Shown here: positions 52,456 through 61,115 of the stretch, piece after piece
How positions within the stretch are numbered: the stretch's first letter is position 1
How the letters are laid out: every line of letters starts with the position of its first letter
Assembly: GCA_963741315.1 (NCBI GenBank)
Contig: CAVUHK010000008.1
Location: 1,095,805 to 1,159,804 of the forward strand
DNA: 64,000 nt
From: PALSA-1003 sp963741315
GTDB taxonomy: Bacteria; Pseudomonadota; Gammaproteobacteria; Burkholderiales; Casimicrobiaceae
Direction of reading: 5' to 3'
The notes under the pieces: generated by a model
What the model saw: the letters and a program-made list of their open reading frames with translations, nothing else
Database searches by the model: none
Told to the model about the DNA's origin: nothing
Made by a program: the position numbers and the translations under genes

Positions 52456-53727
52456 ATGTGTACGACAGACGTAGTATCGCACCGGTCTGTCCTCGCTCGT
52501 AAGGCCTGTTCGTCCTACAGCGGTATCAGACGGCCTCTGATAGCTGGTGCGCGCCCAATCCATGAACATCGCCTTTCGAATAAGAATATTGGAGTCCAAA
52601 TCGCACCGTCCATTACAGAAAAAACCGAGGCGGGACTCACCGTATCCGAGGTCAAGGATGGCGCGGTGCTGGCGCTCGCCGGCGCGCTGAATATCCATAC
52701 CGTCAGCGTCGCGGAAAAATCTCTGCTCGCGCAGGCACGCGCCAAAAGATCCCGTTCGATCGATCTGAGCGACCTGGGCAAGCTCGATACGCCCGGCGCG
52801 CTGTTCCTTTGCGGGCTGCGCAACGATGGCGTGAAGCTCACGGGCGCTCGCCCCGAGCACCAGGCGCTGCTGGACCTGATCTGCGGTCTCGAACTCAAGT
52901 CGATGCCGAAGCCTCCTGTCGTCGCGCGCTGGCGGCAATTCGTCATGCGTCTGGGCAAAGGCGCCGACGCCGCATGGCGCGATGCGCTGGACGTCATCAC
53001 CTTCGTGGGCCGCTCGGCGAGTGCGGCCGGGCACGCGTTGTTGCATCCCGGCGATCTGCGGATGCCGGCGATCTCGCGACACATCGAGGAAGCAGGCATC
53101 AACGCCTTGCCGCTCATCGCACTGGTCGGCTTCATGAGCAGCGTCGTCATCGGCTATCAGAGCATCGCGCAGTTGCGGCCCTATGGCGGCGAGGACTTCA
53201 CCATCAACCTGGTGGCGGTGTCGGTGCTGCGCGAAGTGGCGGTGCTGATTACCGCGATCATGGTTGCCGGGCGTTCCGGCTCCGCGTTCACCGCCGAAAT
53301 CGGCGTGATGAAATCGCGCGAGGAAATCGACGCGCTCAATGTCATGGGCATCGACCCGATGCAGGTGCTGGTCGTTCCGCGCCTAATCGCGCTGGTGATC
53401 GCTCTTCCGCTGCTCACATTCTTCGCCGACGTGATGGGCCTGCTCGGCGGCGCGGTGATTTCGCACGCGCTGCTCGGAGTCTCGCCATTGCAATTTCTCG
53501 ATCGGGTGCACAAAGCGGTCGATGTCCACGATCTGCTCGTCGGGCTGGTCAAGGCGCCGGTGTTCGCGTTCTTCATCGCCATCATCGGCTGCATGCACGG
53601 ACTGCGCGTCAAGGGCTCGGCGGAGAGCATCGGCACCGAGACCACCAGCGCGGTGGTCAAGGCCATCTTCGTGGTGTTGATGCTCGATGCGTTGTTCTCG
53701 GTCCTTTTCGAGAGGTTGGGCATATGA
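52456..53727 (+). CDS. mlaE: MlaE-type phospholipid ABC permease with N-terminal STAS-like domain, start uncertain
   Basis: Inner-membrane permease of the MlaE family. Residues ~60-150 (from ATG 52456) are a STAS-like domain (LTVSEVKDGAVLALAGALNIHTV, SIDLSDLGKLDTPGALFL), and ~200-423 the permease with NALPLIALVGFMSSVVIGYQ, LREVAVLITAIMVAGRSGSAF and REEIDALNVMGIDPM, the hallmark of the family. The only in-frame ATG is at 52456, 15 bases from a divergent gene start, and it gives ~55 extra residues of poor quality; no good start exists near the STAS domain (52590-52620), so a rare start or an indel is possible. First gene of an mla operon. Confidence 0.85.
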   Translation: MCTTDVVSHRSVLARKACSSYSGIRRPLIAGARPIHEHRLSNKNIGVQIAPSITEKTEAGLTVSEVKDGAVLALAGALNIHTVSVAEKSLLAQARAKRSRSIDLSDLGKLDTPGALFLCGLRNDGVKLTGARPEHQALLDLICGLELKSMPKPPVVARWRQFVMRLGKGADAAWRDALDVITFVGRSASAAGHALLHPGDLRMPAISRHIEEAGINALPLIALVGFMSSVVIGYQSIAQLRPYGGEDFTINLVAVSVLREVAVLITAIMVAGRSGSAFTAEIGVMKSREEIDALNVMGIDPMQVLVVPRLIALVIALPLLTFFADVMGLLGGAVISHALLGVSPLQFLDRVHKAVDVHDLLVGLVKAPVFAFFIAIIGCMHGLRVKGSAESIGTETTSAVVKAIFVVLMLDALFSVLFERLGI

Positions 53728-54518
53728 ACGCGAGCGCAGCTGCGGCAGCGGAGCCGATACTATCCGCCCGCGGCATCGTCAACCGCTTCGGCAGCCAGAC
53801 GGTGCACGACCACATCGATCTCGACGTGATGCAGGGCGAGATCATCGGCATCGTCGGTGGCTCGGGATCGGGCAAGTCGGTGCTGCTCAAGACGCTCACC
53901 GGATTACGCCGGCCCACCGCGGGTGAGGTCACCGTCGAAGGCCAGCGCATCGACGACATCGGCGCTTCGGAAAAGGCGGCGCTCATCGGTGTGCTGTTCC
54001 AGCAGGGCGCGTTGTTTTCATCGCTGTCGGTGGCGCAGAACGTCATGGTGCCGATGCGCGAACACACCGCGCTCAACGACGAGGAACAGGAAAAGATCGC
54101 CACGATGAAACTCGAGCTGTCCGGGTTGCCCGCTGCCAGCGGCATCAAGTTTCCGTCGGCGCTCTCGGGCGGGATGATCAAGCGTGCGGCGCTGGCGCGT
54201 GCGCTCGCGCTCGACCCCAGGATCCTCTTTCTCGACGAACCGACGTCGGATCTCGATCCGCTGACCGCCAGCGGCATCGACGAACTCATCCTGCAACTCA
54301 ATCACAGCCTCGGCGTGACCGTGGTCATGGTCACCCACGACCTGACCACCATGTTCACGCTGTGCGACCGAATCGCCGTGCTCATCGACGGCAAAGTCAT
54401 CATCGACACCGTCCAGGGCCTGATGCAGTCCGAAGTGCCCTGGATCCGCGAGTTGTTTCATGGCCCGCGCGCGCAGGGCGCGCTGGCCGCAAGGAAGAAG
54501 GACCATGGAAACCGATAG
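53724..54518 (+). CDS. mlaF: MlaF-type phospholipid ABC ATPase
   Basis: ATPase of 264 residues coupled to mlaE by an ATGA overlap. Walker A GGSGSGKSVLLKTLTGL near residue 38, the MlaF-type FQQGALFSSLSVAQNV, signature LSGGMIKRAALARAL, Walker B ILFLDEPTSDLDPLTA and switch His in MVTHDLTTMF. It energises lipid movement between inner membrane and the MCE protein. Confidence 0.92.
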   Translation: MNASAAAAAEPILSARGIVNRFGSQTVHDHIDLDVMQGEIIGIVGGSGSGKSVLLKTLTGLRRPTAGEVTVEGQRIDDIGASEKAALIGVLFQQGALFSSLSVAQNVMVPMREHTALNDEEQEKIATMKLELSGLPAASGIKFPSALSGGMIKRAALARALALDPRILFLDEPTSDLDPLTASGIDELILQLNHSLGVTVVMVTHDLTTMFTLCDRIAVLIDGKVIIDTVQGLMQSEVPWIRELFHGPRAQGALAARKKDHGNR

Positions 54519-55140
54519 GCACTATTTCCTCGAAGGCCTGTTTATCATCCTGCTGACGATCGGCGCCGCACTCGCCTTTGTCTGGCTGTCGTCCACGGGC
54601 CACCGCGACGACGTGGTGTACCGGATTCGCTTCGCCGACTCGGTCAGCGGTCTGGCAGTGGGCGACCCGGTCAAGTTTCGCGGTGTCGATGTCGGCAACG
54701 TCAAATCGATTGCGCTCGATGCCGCCGATTCGCGGCTGGTTCAGGTCGATGTGACCCTGCGCAAGGAGACGCCGGTGAAGACCGATACCCGGGCCGTACT
54801 CAAGCTCAAGGGCATCACCGGCGTAGTGTTCGTCGAACTCAATGGCGGGGCGCCCACCGCCAAGACGCTGGTCGCCGCCACGCCGGCGGGACAGATACCG
54901 GAAATTCCCTCCGACAAGAGCCCGCTCTCGGCCGTACTCGACCAGTTGCCGCGCATCCTGGAAAAGTTTGCCGGCCTCGAGGATCAGGTGAAAAAGGTCG
55001 CCACCGACGTCGGCGGCCTCACCGGTACCCTGAAGGAAGACCCGTCGCAGCTGATTTTCGGGCGCAAGGACAAGAAGCCGGCGGCGGCAGCGTCCGGGCC
55101 AGGGGTGCCCGACCCGGCCCTGCGGGAGCACGGCAATTAA
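54505..55140 (+). CDS. mlaD: MlaD-type MCE domain protein
   Basis: Membrane-anchored periplasmic protein of 211 residues; ATG 54505 with AAGGAAGAAGG upstream, overlapping the end of mlaF by 14 bases. One N-terminal span (FLEGLFIILLTIGAALAFVWL) and a single MCE domain (VYRIRFADSVSGLAVGDPVKFRGVDVGNV, LKLKGITGVVFVELNGG). It would form the hexameric lipid-binding ring that sits on MlaE. mlaC and mlaA are not in the window. Confidence 0.9.
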   Translation: METDRHYFLEGLFIILLTIGAALAFVWLSSTGHRDDVVYRIRFADSVSGLAVGDPVKFRGVDVGNVKSIALDAADSRLVQVDVTLRKETPVKTDTRAVLKLKGITGVVFVELNGGAPTAKTLVAATPAGQIPEIPSDKSPLSAVLDQLPRILEKFAGLEDQVKKVATDVGGLTGTLKEDPSQLIFGRKDKKPAAAASGPGVPDPALREHGN

Positions 55141-55201
55141 TGTGTAACAGAATAATACGCTACGGTTGCGTTGCGTTTTTGGGCGTATAGTTGCTTCCAA
55201 T

Positions 55202-55218
55202 CGGACGAGGTTCGTCCG
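55202..55218. promoter_or_regulatory. 17-bp inverted repeat upstream of the Tyr/Pro-rich protein gene
   Basis: CGGACGA-GGT-TCGTCCG, a perfect 7-bp dyad, 22 bases before the start codon at 55240. The size and position fit a regulator operator or a 5'-UTR hairpin. A TetR gene lies downstream at 55864, but binding is not shown. Confidence 0.35.
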
Positions 55219-55239
55219 CGTAGCCCCGAGGAGCAAGCC

Positions 55240-55848
55240 ATGACCAAGTCCAGAACCCTGATTACCGGCAGCGTGGTAGCGATTGCACTCGCCCTCGCTC
55301 CGATCTCGTCGGCCTTCGCCGGCGGGTCCAATAACGGCTGGCACGGCAACAACTGGCATGGCAATGGTTGGCATGGTGGTGGTTGGGGCTGGGGTTGGCC
55401 TGTGGTCGCGTTGACTGCCGCCGTGGTCGGCACCGCCGCCGCGCTCATTACCGCTCCGTTTGCGGCCGCCGCTTCGATCGCCAACCAGCCGGCCTATTAT
55501 TACGGTCCGGCCCCTGTGGCGCCCCCCGTTTCATACAACGCGCCCTCGTACTATGCGCCGCCCCAGGCGCCTGCGTACCAGGGCCCGTCGGGGCCCGCCA
55601 ACTATGGTCAGGCGGTGCCGCCCGACTACTACGCCCAGCAAGCGCCCACTAACTACAACGGACAGCCAGGGCCCGTCTATTACAACCAACCCGCGGCGCC
55701 GGTGTATTACGCGCCGCCCGTGACCACCGTCTATACGCGTCCGGCCCCGGCCTACTATCGCGGGTATTACGCGCCGCGGCCGGTGTACTACGCGGGCGGA
55801 TACTACGGCGCGCCCGGATACTCGGTGCAGAACGATCGCGGCCAGTAA
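55240..55848 (+). CDS. exported Tyr/Pro/Gly-rich low-complexity protein
   Basis: Protein of 202 residues; ATG 55240 after GAGGAGCAAGCC. Signal peptide MTKSRTLITGSVVAIALALAPISSAFAGG. Then a Gly/His/Trp segment with NNWHGNGWHGGGWGWG repeats, one hydrophobic helix (VVALTAAVVGTAAALITAPFAAAAS) and a long Tyr/Pro/Ala/Gln tail with YYAPP, PVYYNQP, APAYYRGYYAPRP. Probably a surface or matrix-type protein; no known family. Confidence 0.7.
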   Translation: MTKSRTLITGSVVAIALALAPISSAFAGGSNNGWHGNNWHGNGWHGGGWGWGWPVVALTAAVVGTAAALITAPFAAAASIANQPAYYYGPAPVAPPVSYNAPSYYAPPQAPAYQGPSGPANYGQAVPPDYYAQQAPTNYNGQPGPVYYNQPAAPVYYAPPVTTVYTRPAPAYYRGYYAPRPVYYAGGYYGAPGYSVQNDRGQ

Positions 55849-55863
55849 TCGCGTAGCGGGTCG

Positions 55864-56565
55864 GTGTCTTCGGATCGAAACGAGGCTGCGCCGCAGGCGG
55901 ATATCGCTGCGGCGGCGTCCGATGCGACCCTTACGTTGCGTCGGGGCGGGCGCCCCTCGCGCGCCGACGCCGAGCAGCTCGGCGAGCGCATCCTCGACGT
56001 CGCCACCGACCTTTTCCTGACTCACGGCTACGGTGCCACCAGCATCGAGGCCATCGCGCAACGCGCGCAGATATCGAAACGGACGTTCTATCACCGCTTC
56101 GACGACAAGTCGGTGCTGTTCAGCGCCGTTGTCCATCGCATCATCGACCGCCTGCGACCGCCCGCCGATGTTCCTCTCGTCGCGGGCGCAAATCTGGAGC
56201 AGGTCCTGCAGAGGCTGGCGTCGATCATTCTGCGTGCGGCGCTGTCGCCGCAGGCCATCGCACTGCACCGTCTGATCGTCGCCGAATCAGGTCGCTTTCC
56301 TCATCTCGCCGCGGTCGTCGCGCAACCTGGCGCCACCGATGAGGCCATCCGGCTTATTGCCCAGGTGCTCGAAGGCGCGATTGGCGAGGGCAGCATCGCC
56401 TTGCGCGATCCGATCTTTGCCGCGCAGCAGTTCCTGCACATGGTGGTCGCGGTGCCGCAGCGTCGCGCGATGGGACTGGGATCGCCGATGACCGCGGGCG
56501 AGCTCGAAGCATGGCCGCGCGATGTCGTCGAGTTGTTCCTCGACGGGTGTCTGGGCCGCGTCTAG
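55864..56565 (+). CDS. TetR/AcrR family transcriptional regulator
   Basis: Repressor of 233 residues from GTG 55864. An N-terminal disordered extension precedes the HTH (RGGRPSRADAEQLGERILDVATDLFLTHGYGATSIEAIAQRAQISKRTFYHRFDDKSVLF). The ligand-binding domain (residues ~95-230) is helical and of TetR_C type (LIVAESGRFPHLAAVV). No adjacent efflux genes; the nearest candidate targets are the upstream exported protein or the mla operon. Confidence 0.87.
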   Translation: MSSDRNEAAPQADIAAAASDATLTLRRGGRPSRADAEQLGERILDVATDLFLTHGYGATSIEAIAQRAQISKRTFYHRFDDKSVLFSAVVHRIIDRLRPPADVPLVAGANLEQVLQRLASIILRAALSPQAIALHRLIVAESGRFPHLAAVVAQPGATDEAIRLIAQVLEGAIGEGSIALRDPIFAAQQFLHMVVAVPQRRAMGLGSPMTAGELEAWPRDVVELFLDGCLGRV

Positions 56566-56570
56566 ACGAG

Positions 56571-57278
56571 CTACTGCGTCGCCGTCGTCCCAGGCAACGC
56601 ATCCCCGGGCCGCCACGTCTGTGCCGCCCAAATCGCCTTGTCGCGCTGCTCGGCACTGAGCGTCTTTCCGACGCTGTCGCGTAGCGCGGCTGCGGGCTCG
56701 TATCCACCGATCGCCGCGAAGGTGTAGTAGGTGTACGCGACGACAAGATTCTTCGGAACACCCTGGGCGTTCTCATACATCACCCCCAGGTCGCTGTGCG
56801 CGATCGCGAAGCCCTGCAATGCCGCCTTGCGATTCCACTCCAGCGCCTTGGCGTAGTCTTTCTTTCCGCCCACCGCGCCGCTGGTATAGAGCTCGGCGAG
56901 ATTGTTCTGCGCCGGCGCGAAGCCCTGCTCGGCGGCTTTGCTGAACCACTCCTGCGCCTGCCCCGCGTTCTTCGGCACGCCGCGGCCGGCGGCGTACATC
57001 AGCCCGATGTTGTTCTGCGCACCGAAGTGTCCCTGGTCCGCAGCCTTGCGATACCACATCAACGCCTTTTCGTAGTCTCGCAGGACACCCTGGCCGTTTT
57101 CGTACATGACGCCGAGGCTCACTTGCGCCTCCGCCGATCCCTGGTTGGCCGCGGCCGTGAATTCATCGAGCGCCAGGTCGAAGCGACCGGCGTTGTACGC
57201 CGCGACGCCTTCGCGCATTCCGGCGATAGCAGGCTGGCATACGCAACACGCGAAGAGCAATACAAGGGCTTTTTTCAT
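56571..57278 (-). CDS. SEL1-repeat (TPR-like) exported protein
   Basis: Protein of 235 residues, start ATG 57278 (MKKALVLLFACCVCQPAIAG, signal peptide). At least four SEL1-like repeats of ~36 residues (AAANQGSAEAQVSLGVMYENGQGV, KAADQGHFGAQNNIGLMYAAGRGV, KAAEQGFAPAQNNLAELYTSG, KAALQGFAIAHSDLGVMYENAQGV). Such proteins act as periplasmic scaffolds, often in stress or secretion. Convergent with the TetR gene, five bases apart. Confidence 0.85.
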   Translation of the reverse strand: MKKALVLLFACCVCQPAIAGMREGVAAYNAGRFDLALDEFTAAANQGSAEAQVSLGVMYENGQGVLRDYEKALMWYRKAADQGHFGAQNNIGLMYAAGRGVPKNAGQAQEWFSKAAEQGFAPAQNNLAELYTSGAVGGKKDYAKALEWNRKAALQGFAIAHSDLGVMYENAQGVPKNLVVAYTYYTFAAIGGYEPAAALRDSVGKTLSAEQRDKAIWAAQTWRPGDALPGTTATQ

Positions 57279-57384
57279 GATCGGTTCCCGCAAGAATGGT
57301 GCGCACTATAAGCCATGGCGGCGTGCTGTGCACGGAAGCATTCGCCATCCTTGCGTGGCCGGTGCAGATCCGCGTGCGACGCAG

Positions 57385-58206
57385 CTAGTCTCCGGCTGAG
57401 CGGGGAGTCGCTACAGTGCCGTGCGCTGATTGCAACTGGATGTGCGCAGCCACGACACCGGCGACGAATCCCGCCAGCACAGTGCCCGCGACCGAAAGTC
57501 CGATGACCAGCTCGCGTCCTTCGGCCCAGGTATCGAGTGCGGGCAGCAGTACACGCAGCAGCGTGAACACGCCCACCGCGGCGCTGGCCGCCGCCACCGT
57601 CAGCGCGATGATGCGCGAGGCGATGATCGCCATCCGGTCCGCGCGGCCGATCATGCGGCTCACCCACAGGCCGTTGACGCCATCGACCACCAGCATGCCG
57701 AGCACGAACAGGCTCGCCACCAGCAACGCCGTCGCTGCGTTACCGCCGCGGCTGCCGGCAACCGCAAGCAACGTCACCTGCGATACGGTGTCGAAGGAAA
57801 TCGCGAACGCCGCGCCGATCGCGGCAATCGACCACGCGCGCCGCGGCGCGCAGTAGCGGGCCAGCAGGCGGCCCTTGATGCCCGATGGCGCCACCGGTGC
57901 GTCGCGCGGCGCGCGAAGCACGGTACTGACGTTGAGGAAGGCGAGCGCGAACAGGAACGCGACAGACACGCCGGTTCCGGTGACTTCCAGCCATTGCGGC
58001 ACCGACCAGTGCGTCGACATCGTCGCGGCGATCAGCGCGACCAGCACCACCACTGCGCCATGGCCGAGCGAAAACAGCGCGCCGGCCACGCGCGCGAGCC
58101 GAGGGTTCATGCGTGCGTTGTAGCGCGTGATTCCGTCGATGGTCGCCAGATGATCGGCGTCCAGTCCGTGCCGCGCACCAAGTGCCAGCGCCAGCGCGCA
58201 GAGCAT
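57385..58206 (-). CDS. NiCoT-like nickel/cobalt permease, start uncertain
   Basis: Inner-membrane protein of 273 residues from ATG 58206. The NiCoT signature RHxxDADHL is seen as ARHGLDADHLATIDGI, with FSLGHGAVVVL as the second metal-related motif and FAISFDTVSQVTLLA for the third. About seven to eight spans. The ATG falls very close to the first metal motif, so part of helix I seems missing: the frame is open upstream (GNGGQILESLPASLA) to a TGA but without ATG, GTG or TTG. A CTG start after GGGGGAC is conceivable. Preceded by a 34-codon ORF. Confidence 0.78.
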   Translation of the reverse strand: MLCALALALGARHGLDADHLATIDGITRYNARMNPRLARVAGALFSLGHGAVVVLVALIAATMSTHWSVPQWLEVTGTGVSVAFLFALAFLNVSTVLRAPRDAPVAPSGIKGRLLARYCAPRRAWSIAAIGAAFAISFDTVSQVTLLAVAGSRGGNAATALLVASLFVLGMLVVDGVNGLWVSRMIGRADRMAIIASRIIALTVAAASAAVGVFTLLRVLLPALDTWAEGRELVIGLSVAGTVLAGFVAGVVAAHIQLQSAHGTVATPRSAGD

Positions 58207-58246
58207 CGCCAGCGATGCGGGCAGCGATTCCAGGATTTGTCCCCCG

Positions 58247-58351
58247 TTACCTTGAGCGCACGCCGCGCTCGGCCTGCGGTGCGGCCGTCAATCTTGCAAC
58301 GAGCTTGCGTGCGTGACGATCGTCGCCGCACAACATGGTGATGCACTCCAT
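58247..58351 (-). CDS. 34-residue small ORF upstream of the NiCoT-like gene
   Basis: The 330-base stretch 58207-58538 is otherwise free of genes. It contains this short ORF on the same strand as the permease: ATG 58351 with GGAGG seven bases upstream (GGAGGAACACC), ending at TAA 58247. The peptide begins MECITMLCGDDRHARK, with Cys3, Cys8 and His13. It could be a leader peptide or a small metal-binding protein. The rest of the gap toward the DUF1631 gene shows a possible -10 (TACAAT near 58492) but nothing else of note. Confidence 0.5.
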   Translation of the reverse strand: MECITMLCGDDRHARKLVARLTAAPQAERGVRSR

Positions 58352-58538
58352 GGTGTTCCTCCGCGGTTTCTGTTCATCACAAGGCTATCACGCGATTGCG
58401 GGGAAAACACGGGCATCGCGGTGCGCACAGCGTGTAGCCGACGATGCGTGCGGTAGCCCCGTGCGGAAGCGGTTTTTCCCTATGGCGGGTGTACAATTCG
58501 CCCGTCGCCGCCGACGTCTCGCGCAGGCAGGTCCCCGA

Positions 58539-61091
58539 GTGATCGACACCCCCACCACCGTCACGTTTCCGCCCGCCACCGATCACGACGGCAACCTGTT
58601 GCTGTCGGTCGAGCAGGCGCAACAATTGTTGCGCGAATGCTTCGTGGAATTTTCCGCGGGAATGCACGAGCTGGTCGCGATGTCGATCGAGACGACCAAC
58701 GACCTGTTCGAGATGAACGAGCACGTCAGCGACCAGGACGCGCAGGAATTTCGCAGCAAGCGCACGGCGTGGGTGAAGCTCTTCGACGACACCTTCACCA
58801 AGCTCTACGACAAGCGCCTCACCGGCGTGCGCCGTAGCGGCAAGCGCCCGGACTTCGACGCTTCGCTCAACACCTTGCGCGTGCTCAACGCCTTCGACCA
58901 GGAAAAGCAGGCGGCGCTCATCGCGGCCACCGACCTGGTCCGCCGCATCACGCGGCGCGAGGTGGCGGCTGTCGATCTGCGCGTCGGCGTGTTGTTGAAA
59001 GAACCGCGCGCGCGCGATGCCGACAACCCGCTCGCGCCCGATTACGTGATCGACGCCATCGGCGTGGCTTCGCGCTCGCTGTACCCGAATCCGCGCATCT
59101 GGCGGCCGCTGATGGAACGCGTGCTCGCCGACGTGACGCCCAGCCTCAAGAAGCATTACATCCGCGTCAATCGATTCCTTGCCGATCATCACGTGCTGCC
59201 CGAGATCAAGGCCGAGCTGCGCGCGCGCAGCGACCTTCGTCCCGCCGACGATTCGGAGCTGCTGCCCGCCTTTCAGGCGCTCCTCAAGGAAGCGGGCCCC
59301 AGCGTCGCCGACGAGTTGCTTGCGCTCAACGTCGCCGTACCGGACATGGGCGAGGCGAGTGCGATGCAGGCGCCGCAGGGCGCACCGCTGCCGGTTGCGG
59401 CGAAGGCTGCTGCGACGCCCCCCAGCGCGGGTGCAGCGACCGCAGCGCCGCCGCCGGCCGCGGCGACGGCGGCAGCGCCCCCGGGGGCCGCGCAGGCGGC
59501 AGCGGAGGTCGTGCAGGCGGTGGCCGCCATGCCGTGGTTGGGTACGGGCAATCCCTACGCGACAGATTTCGCGCGGCCAATCATGGCGGCGGCGCCCACC
59601 GTGGGCGCGCATGGCTTGCCGCAGCTCGACCCGATGCTGGCGTTGGGTTCGCTGTCGACCGCGGTGGCCGCGCTCGATCGCTGGCAGCACGCCGATCCGG
59701 GTGGCGAATATGTCGCCGCGCAGGATCTGGCACCGGGTGCCGAGGCCACCGCGCTGCCGCTCAACCGCATTCCCTACATTCGCGCCGCCATCTCCGACAA
59801 GGTCGTCAACAGCACCGACAAGATCACGATGGACGTGATCGCGCTGCTGTTCGATTACATTTTCCGCGATCCGTCGATTCCCGATTCGCTGCGCAGCCTG
59901 TTCAGCCGGCTGCAGGTGCCGATTCTCAAGACCGCGCTGCTCGATCGCAGCTTCTTCTCCAATCGCAAGCACCCGGCGCGCCGTCTGCTCGATCACCTGG
60001 CCGCGGCGTCGATCGGCGCAACCAGCGACGCCGGTTACAGCGCTGCATTCCAGCTCATCGCCGCCGGACTCATCGAAGAGATCTGCCGCGACTTCAAGGT
60101 CGACATGGCGGTTTTCGAGGGCGCAGACGCGCGCCTGCTGGAATTCTCGGACGCCGAGCAGCGCAAGGTTACCGTCGAGCTCGACGCCGAAGTTGAGCAG
60201 GTGCTTTCGGCGGAGAAGAACGAATCCGATCGCGCGCACGTGCGGGTGTTCATCCGCGACAAACTCGCGGGGCTGGAAGTGCCTTTCGACGTTCGCGCCT
60301 TCAGCGAGACCGTCTGGGCCGATTATCTGACCGAGATTCGCGCCACCCAGGGAGCCGATAGCGCGGGCTGGCACACGGCGGTGAAGACGCTCGACGACCT
60401 GCTATGGAGCGTCGCGGCCAAGGAGCGCACTGCGCAGAAAGCGCGTCTGGCAGGCCTCGTGCCGGCCATGATTCGCAACATTCGGCTGGGCGCCGCCGCG
60501 GTCAAAGGTGCTGCCGAACGGGTGCAGCCGCTGCTCGACGTCATGTTCAAGGCGCACATGGCAGCCATCAAGCCCAAGGCTGCGGCCGCCGCTGCGCCGG
60601 CGCCGACGGCGGGCGCGCCCGCGAAAGCCGCCGCACCGAGCGCGGAAGGCAACACCGTGCCCGGTGTGCGCGGCACCGTGGTGCGCACGCCCGATGGCAC
60701 CACCGTGCCAGGAGCGAAGGCCGCAGGTGCAGCCAGCGGCGAAGGATCGACCGTGCAGGGCGCCGACGCACCTGGCAGCACAGAGGTCGGCAACGTGCAC
60801 GATTTCGTCAACGAGATGGTGGTGGGTACGTGGCTCGCGTTCGGCAAGGCGGGCAAGACCACCAACGCGCGCCTGTCGTGGGTCAGCCCGCTGCGCAGCA
60901 AGTACATCTTCACCAGCCGCGCACGCACCAAAGCCATCGTCGTGACGCCGGAAGAGCTTGCCTATCAGCTCGGCGCCGGCAAGGCCAGCCTGATCGTCGA
61001 ACCGGTGCCGCTGTTCGATCGCGCAGTCAGCTCGGCGCTCGATTCGATCGCGGCGCGCAAACCGCCCGCGGGCGCGGCGGCCGCGGCCTGA
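58539..61091 (+). CDS. DUF1631 family protein
   Basis: Cytoplasmic protein of 850 residues from GTG 58539 (MIDTPTTVTFPP); ATG 58482 would add 19 basic residues. DUF1631 proteins are large, mainly helical and found in Beta- and Gammaproteobacteria; function unknown. N-terminal part (QAQQLLRECFVEFSAGMHEL, EFRSKRTAWVKLFDDTFTKLY), middle Ala/Pro linker at ~290-340, a conserved block LFDYIFRDPSIPDSLRSLFSRLQVPILKTALLDRSFFSNRKHPARRLL near 440-490, and C-terminal PilZ-like segment VVGTWLAFGKAGKTTNARLSWVSPLRSKYIF at ~770-800, which suggests cyclic-di-GMP or related binding. Confidence 0.88.
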   Translation: MIDTPTTVTFPPATDHDGNLLLSVEQAQQLLRECFVEFSAGMHELVAMSIETTNDLFEMNEHVSDQDAQEFRSKRTAWVKLFDDTFTKLYDKRLTGVRRSGKRPDFDASLNTLRVLNAFDQEKQAALIAATDLVRRITRREVAAVDLRVGVLLKEPRARDADNPLAPDYVIDAIGVASRSLYPNPRIWRPLMERVLADVTPSLKKHYIRVNRFLADHHVLPEIKAELRARSDLRPADDSELLPAFQALLKEAGPSVADELLALNVAVPDMGEASAMQAPQGAPLPVAAKAAATPPSAGAATAAPPPAAATAAAPPGAAQAAAEVVQAVAAMPWLGTGNPYATDFARPIMAAAPTVGAHGLPQLDPMLALGSLSTAVAALDRWQHADPGGEYVAAQDLAPGAEATALPLNRIPYIRAAISDKVVNSTDKITMDVIALLFDYIFRDPSIPDSLRSLFSRLQVPILKTALLDRSFFSNRKHPARRLLDHLAAASIGATSDAGYSAAFQLIAAGLIEEICRDFKVDMAVFEGADARLLEFSDAEQRKVTVELDAEVEQVLSAEKNESDRAHVRVFIRDKLAGLEVPFDVRAFSETVWADYLTEIRATQGADSAGWHTAVKTLDDLLWSVAAKERTAQKARLAGLVPAMIRNIRLGAAAVKGAAERVQPLLDVMFKAHMAAIKPKAAAAAAPAPTAGAPAKAAAPSAEGNTVPGVRGTVVRTPDGTTVPGAKAAGAASGEGSTVQGADAPGSTEVGNVHDFVNEMVVGTWLAFGKAGKTTNARLSWVSPLRSKYIFTSRARTKAIVVTPEELAYQLGAGKASLIVEPVPLFDRAVSSALDSIAARKPPAGAAAAA

Positions 61092-61115
61092 CCTTCAATA
61101 CACAATTGGAATTCG

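Noticed and set aside
58482..58538. ATG at 58482 as start of the DUF1631 protein
   Set aside because: It adds a short Arg-rich stretch without a ribosome site; GTG 58539 begins the family-like sequence. The choice is not certain.
58377..60374. 665-codon leftward frame opposite the DUF1631 gene
   Set aside because: No ribosome site or domain; the forward strand has the DUF1631 conserved blocks.
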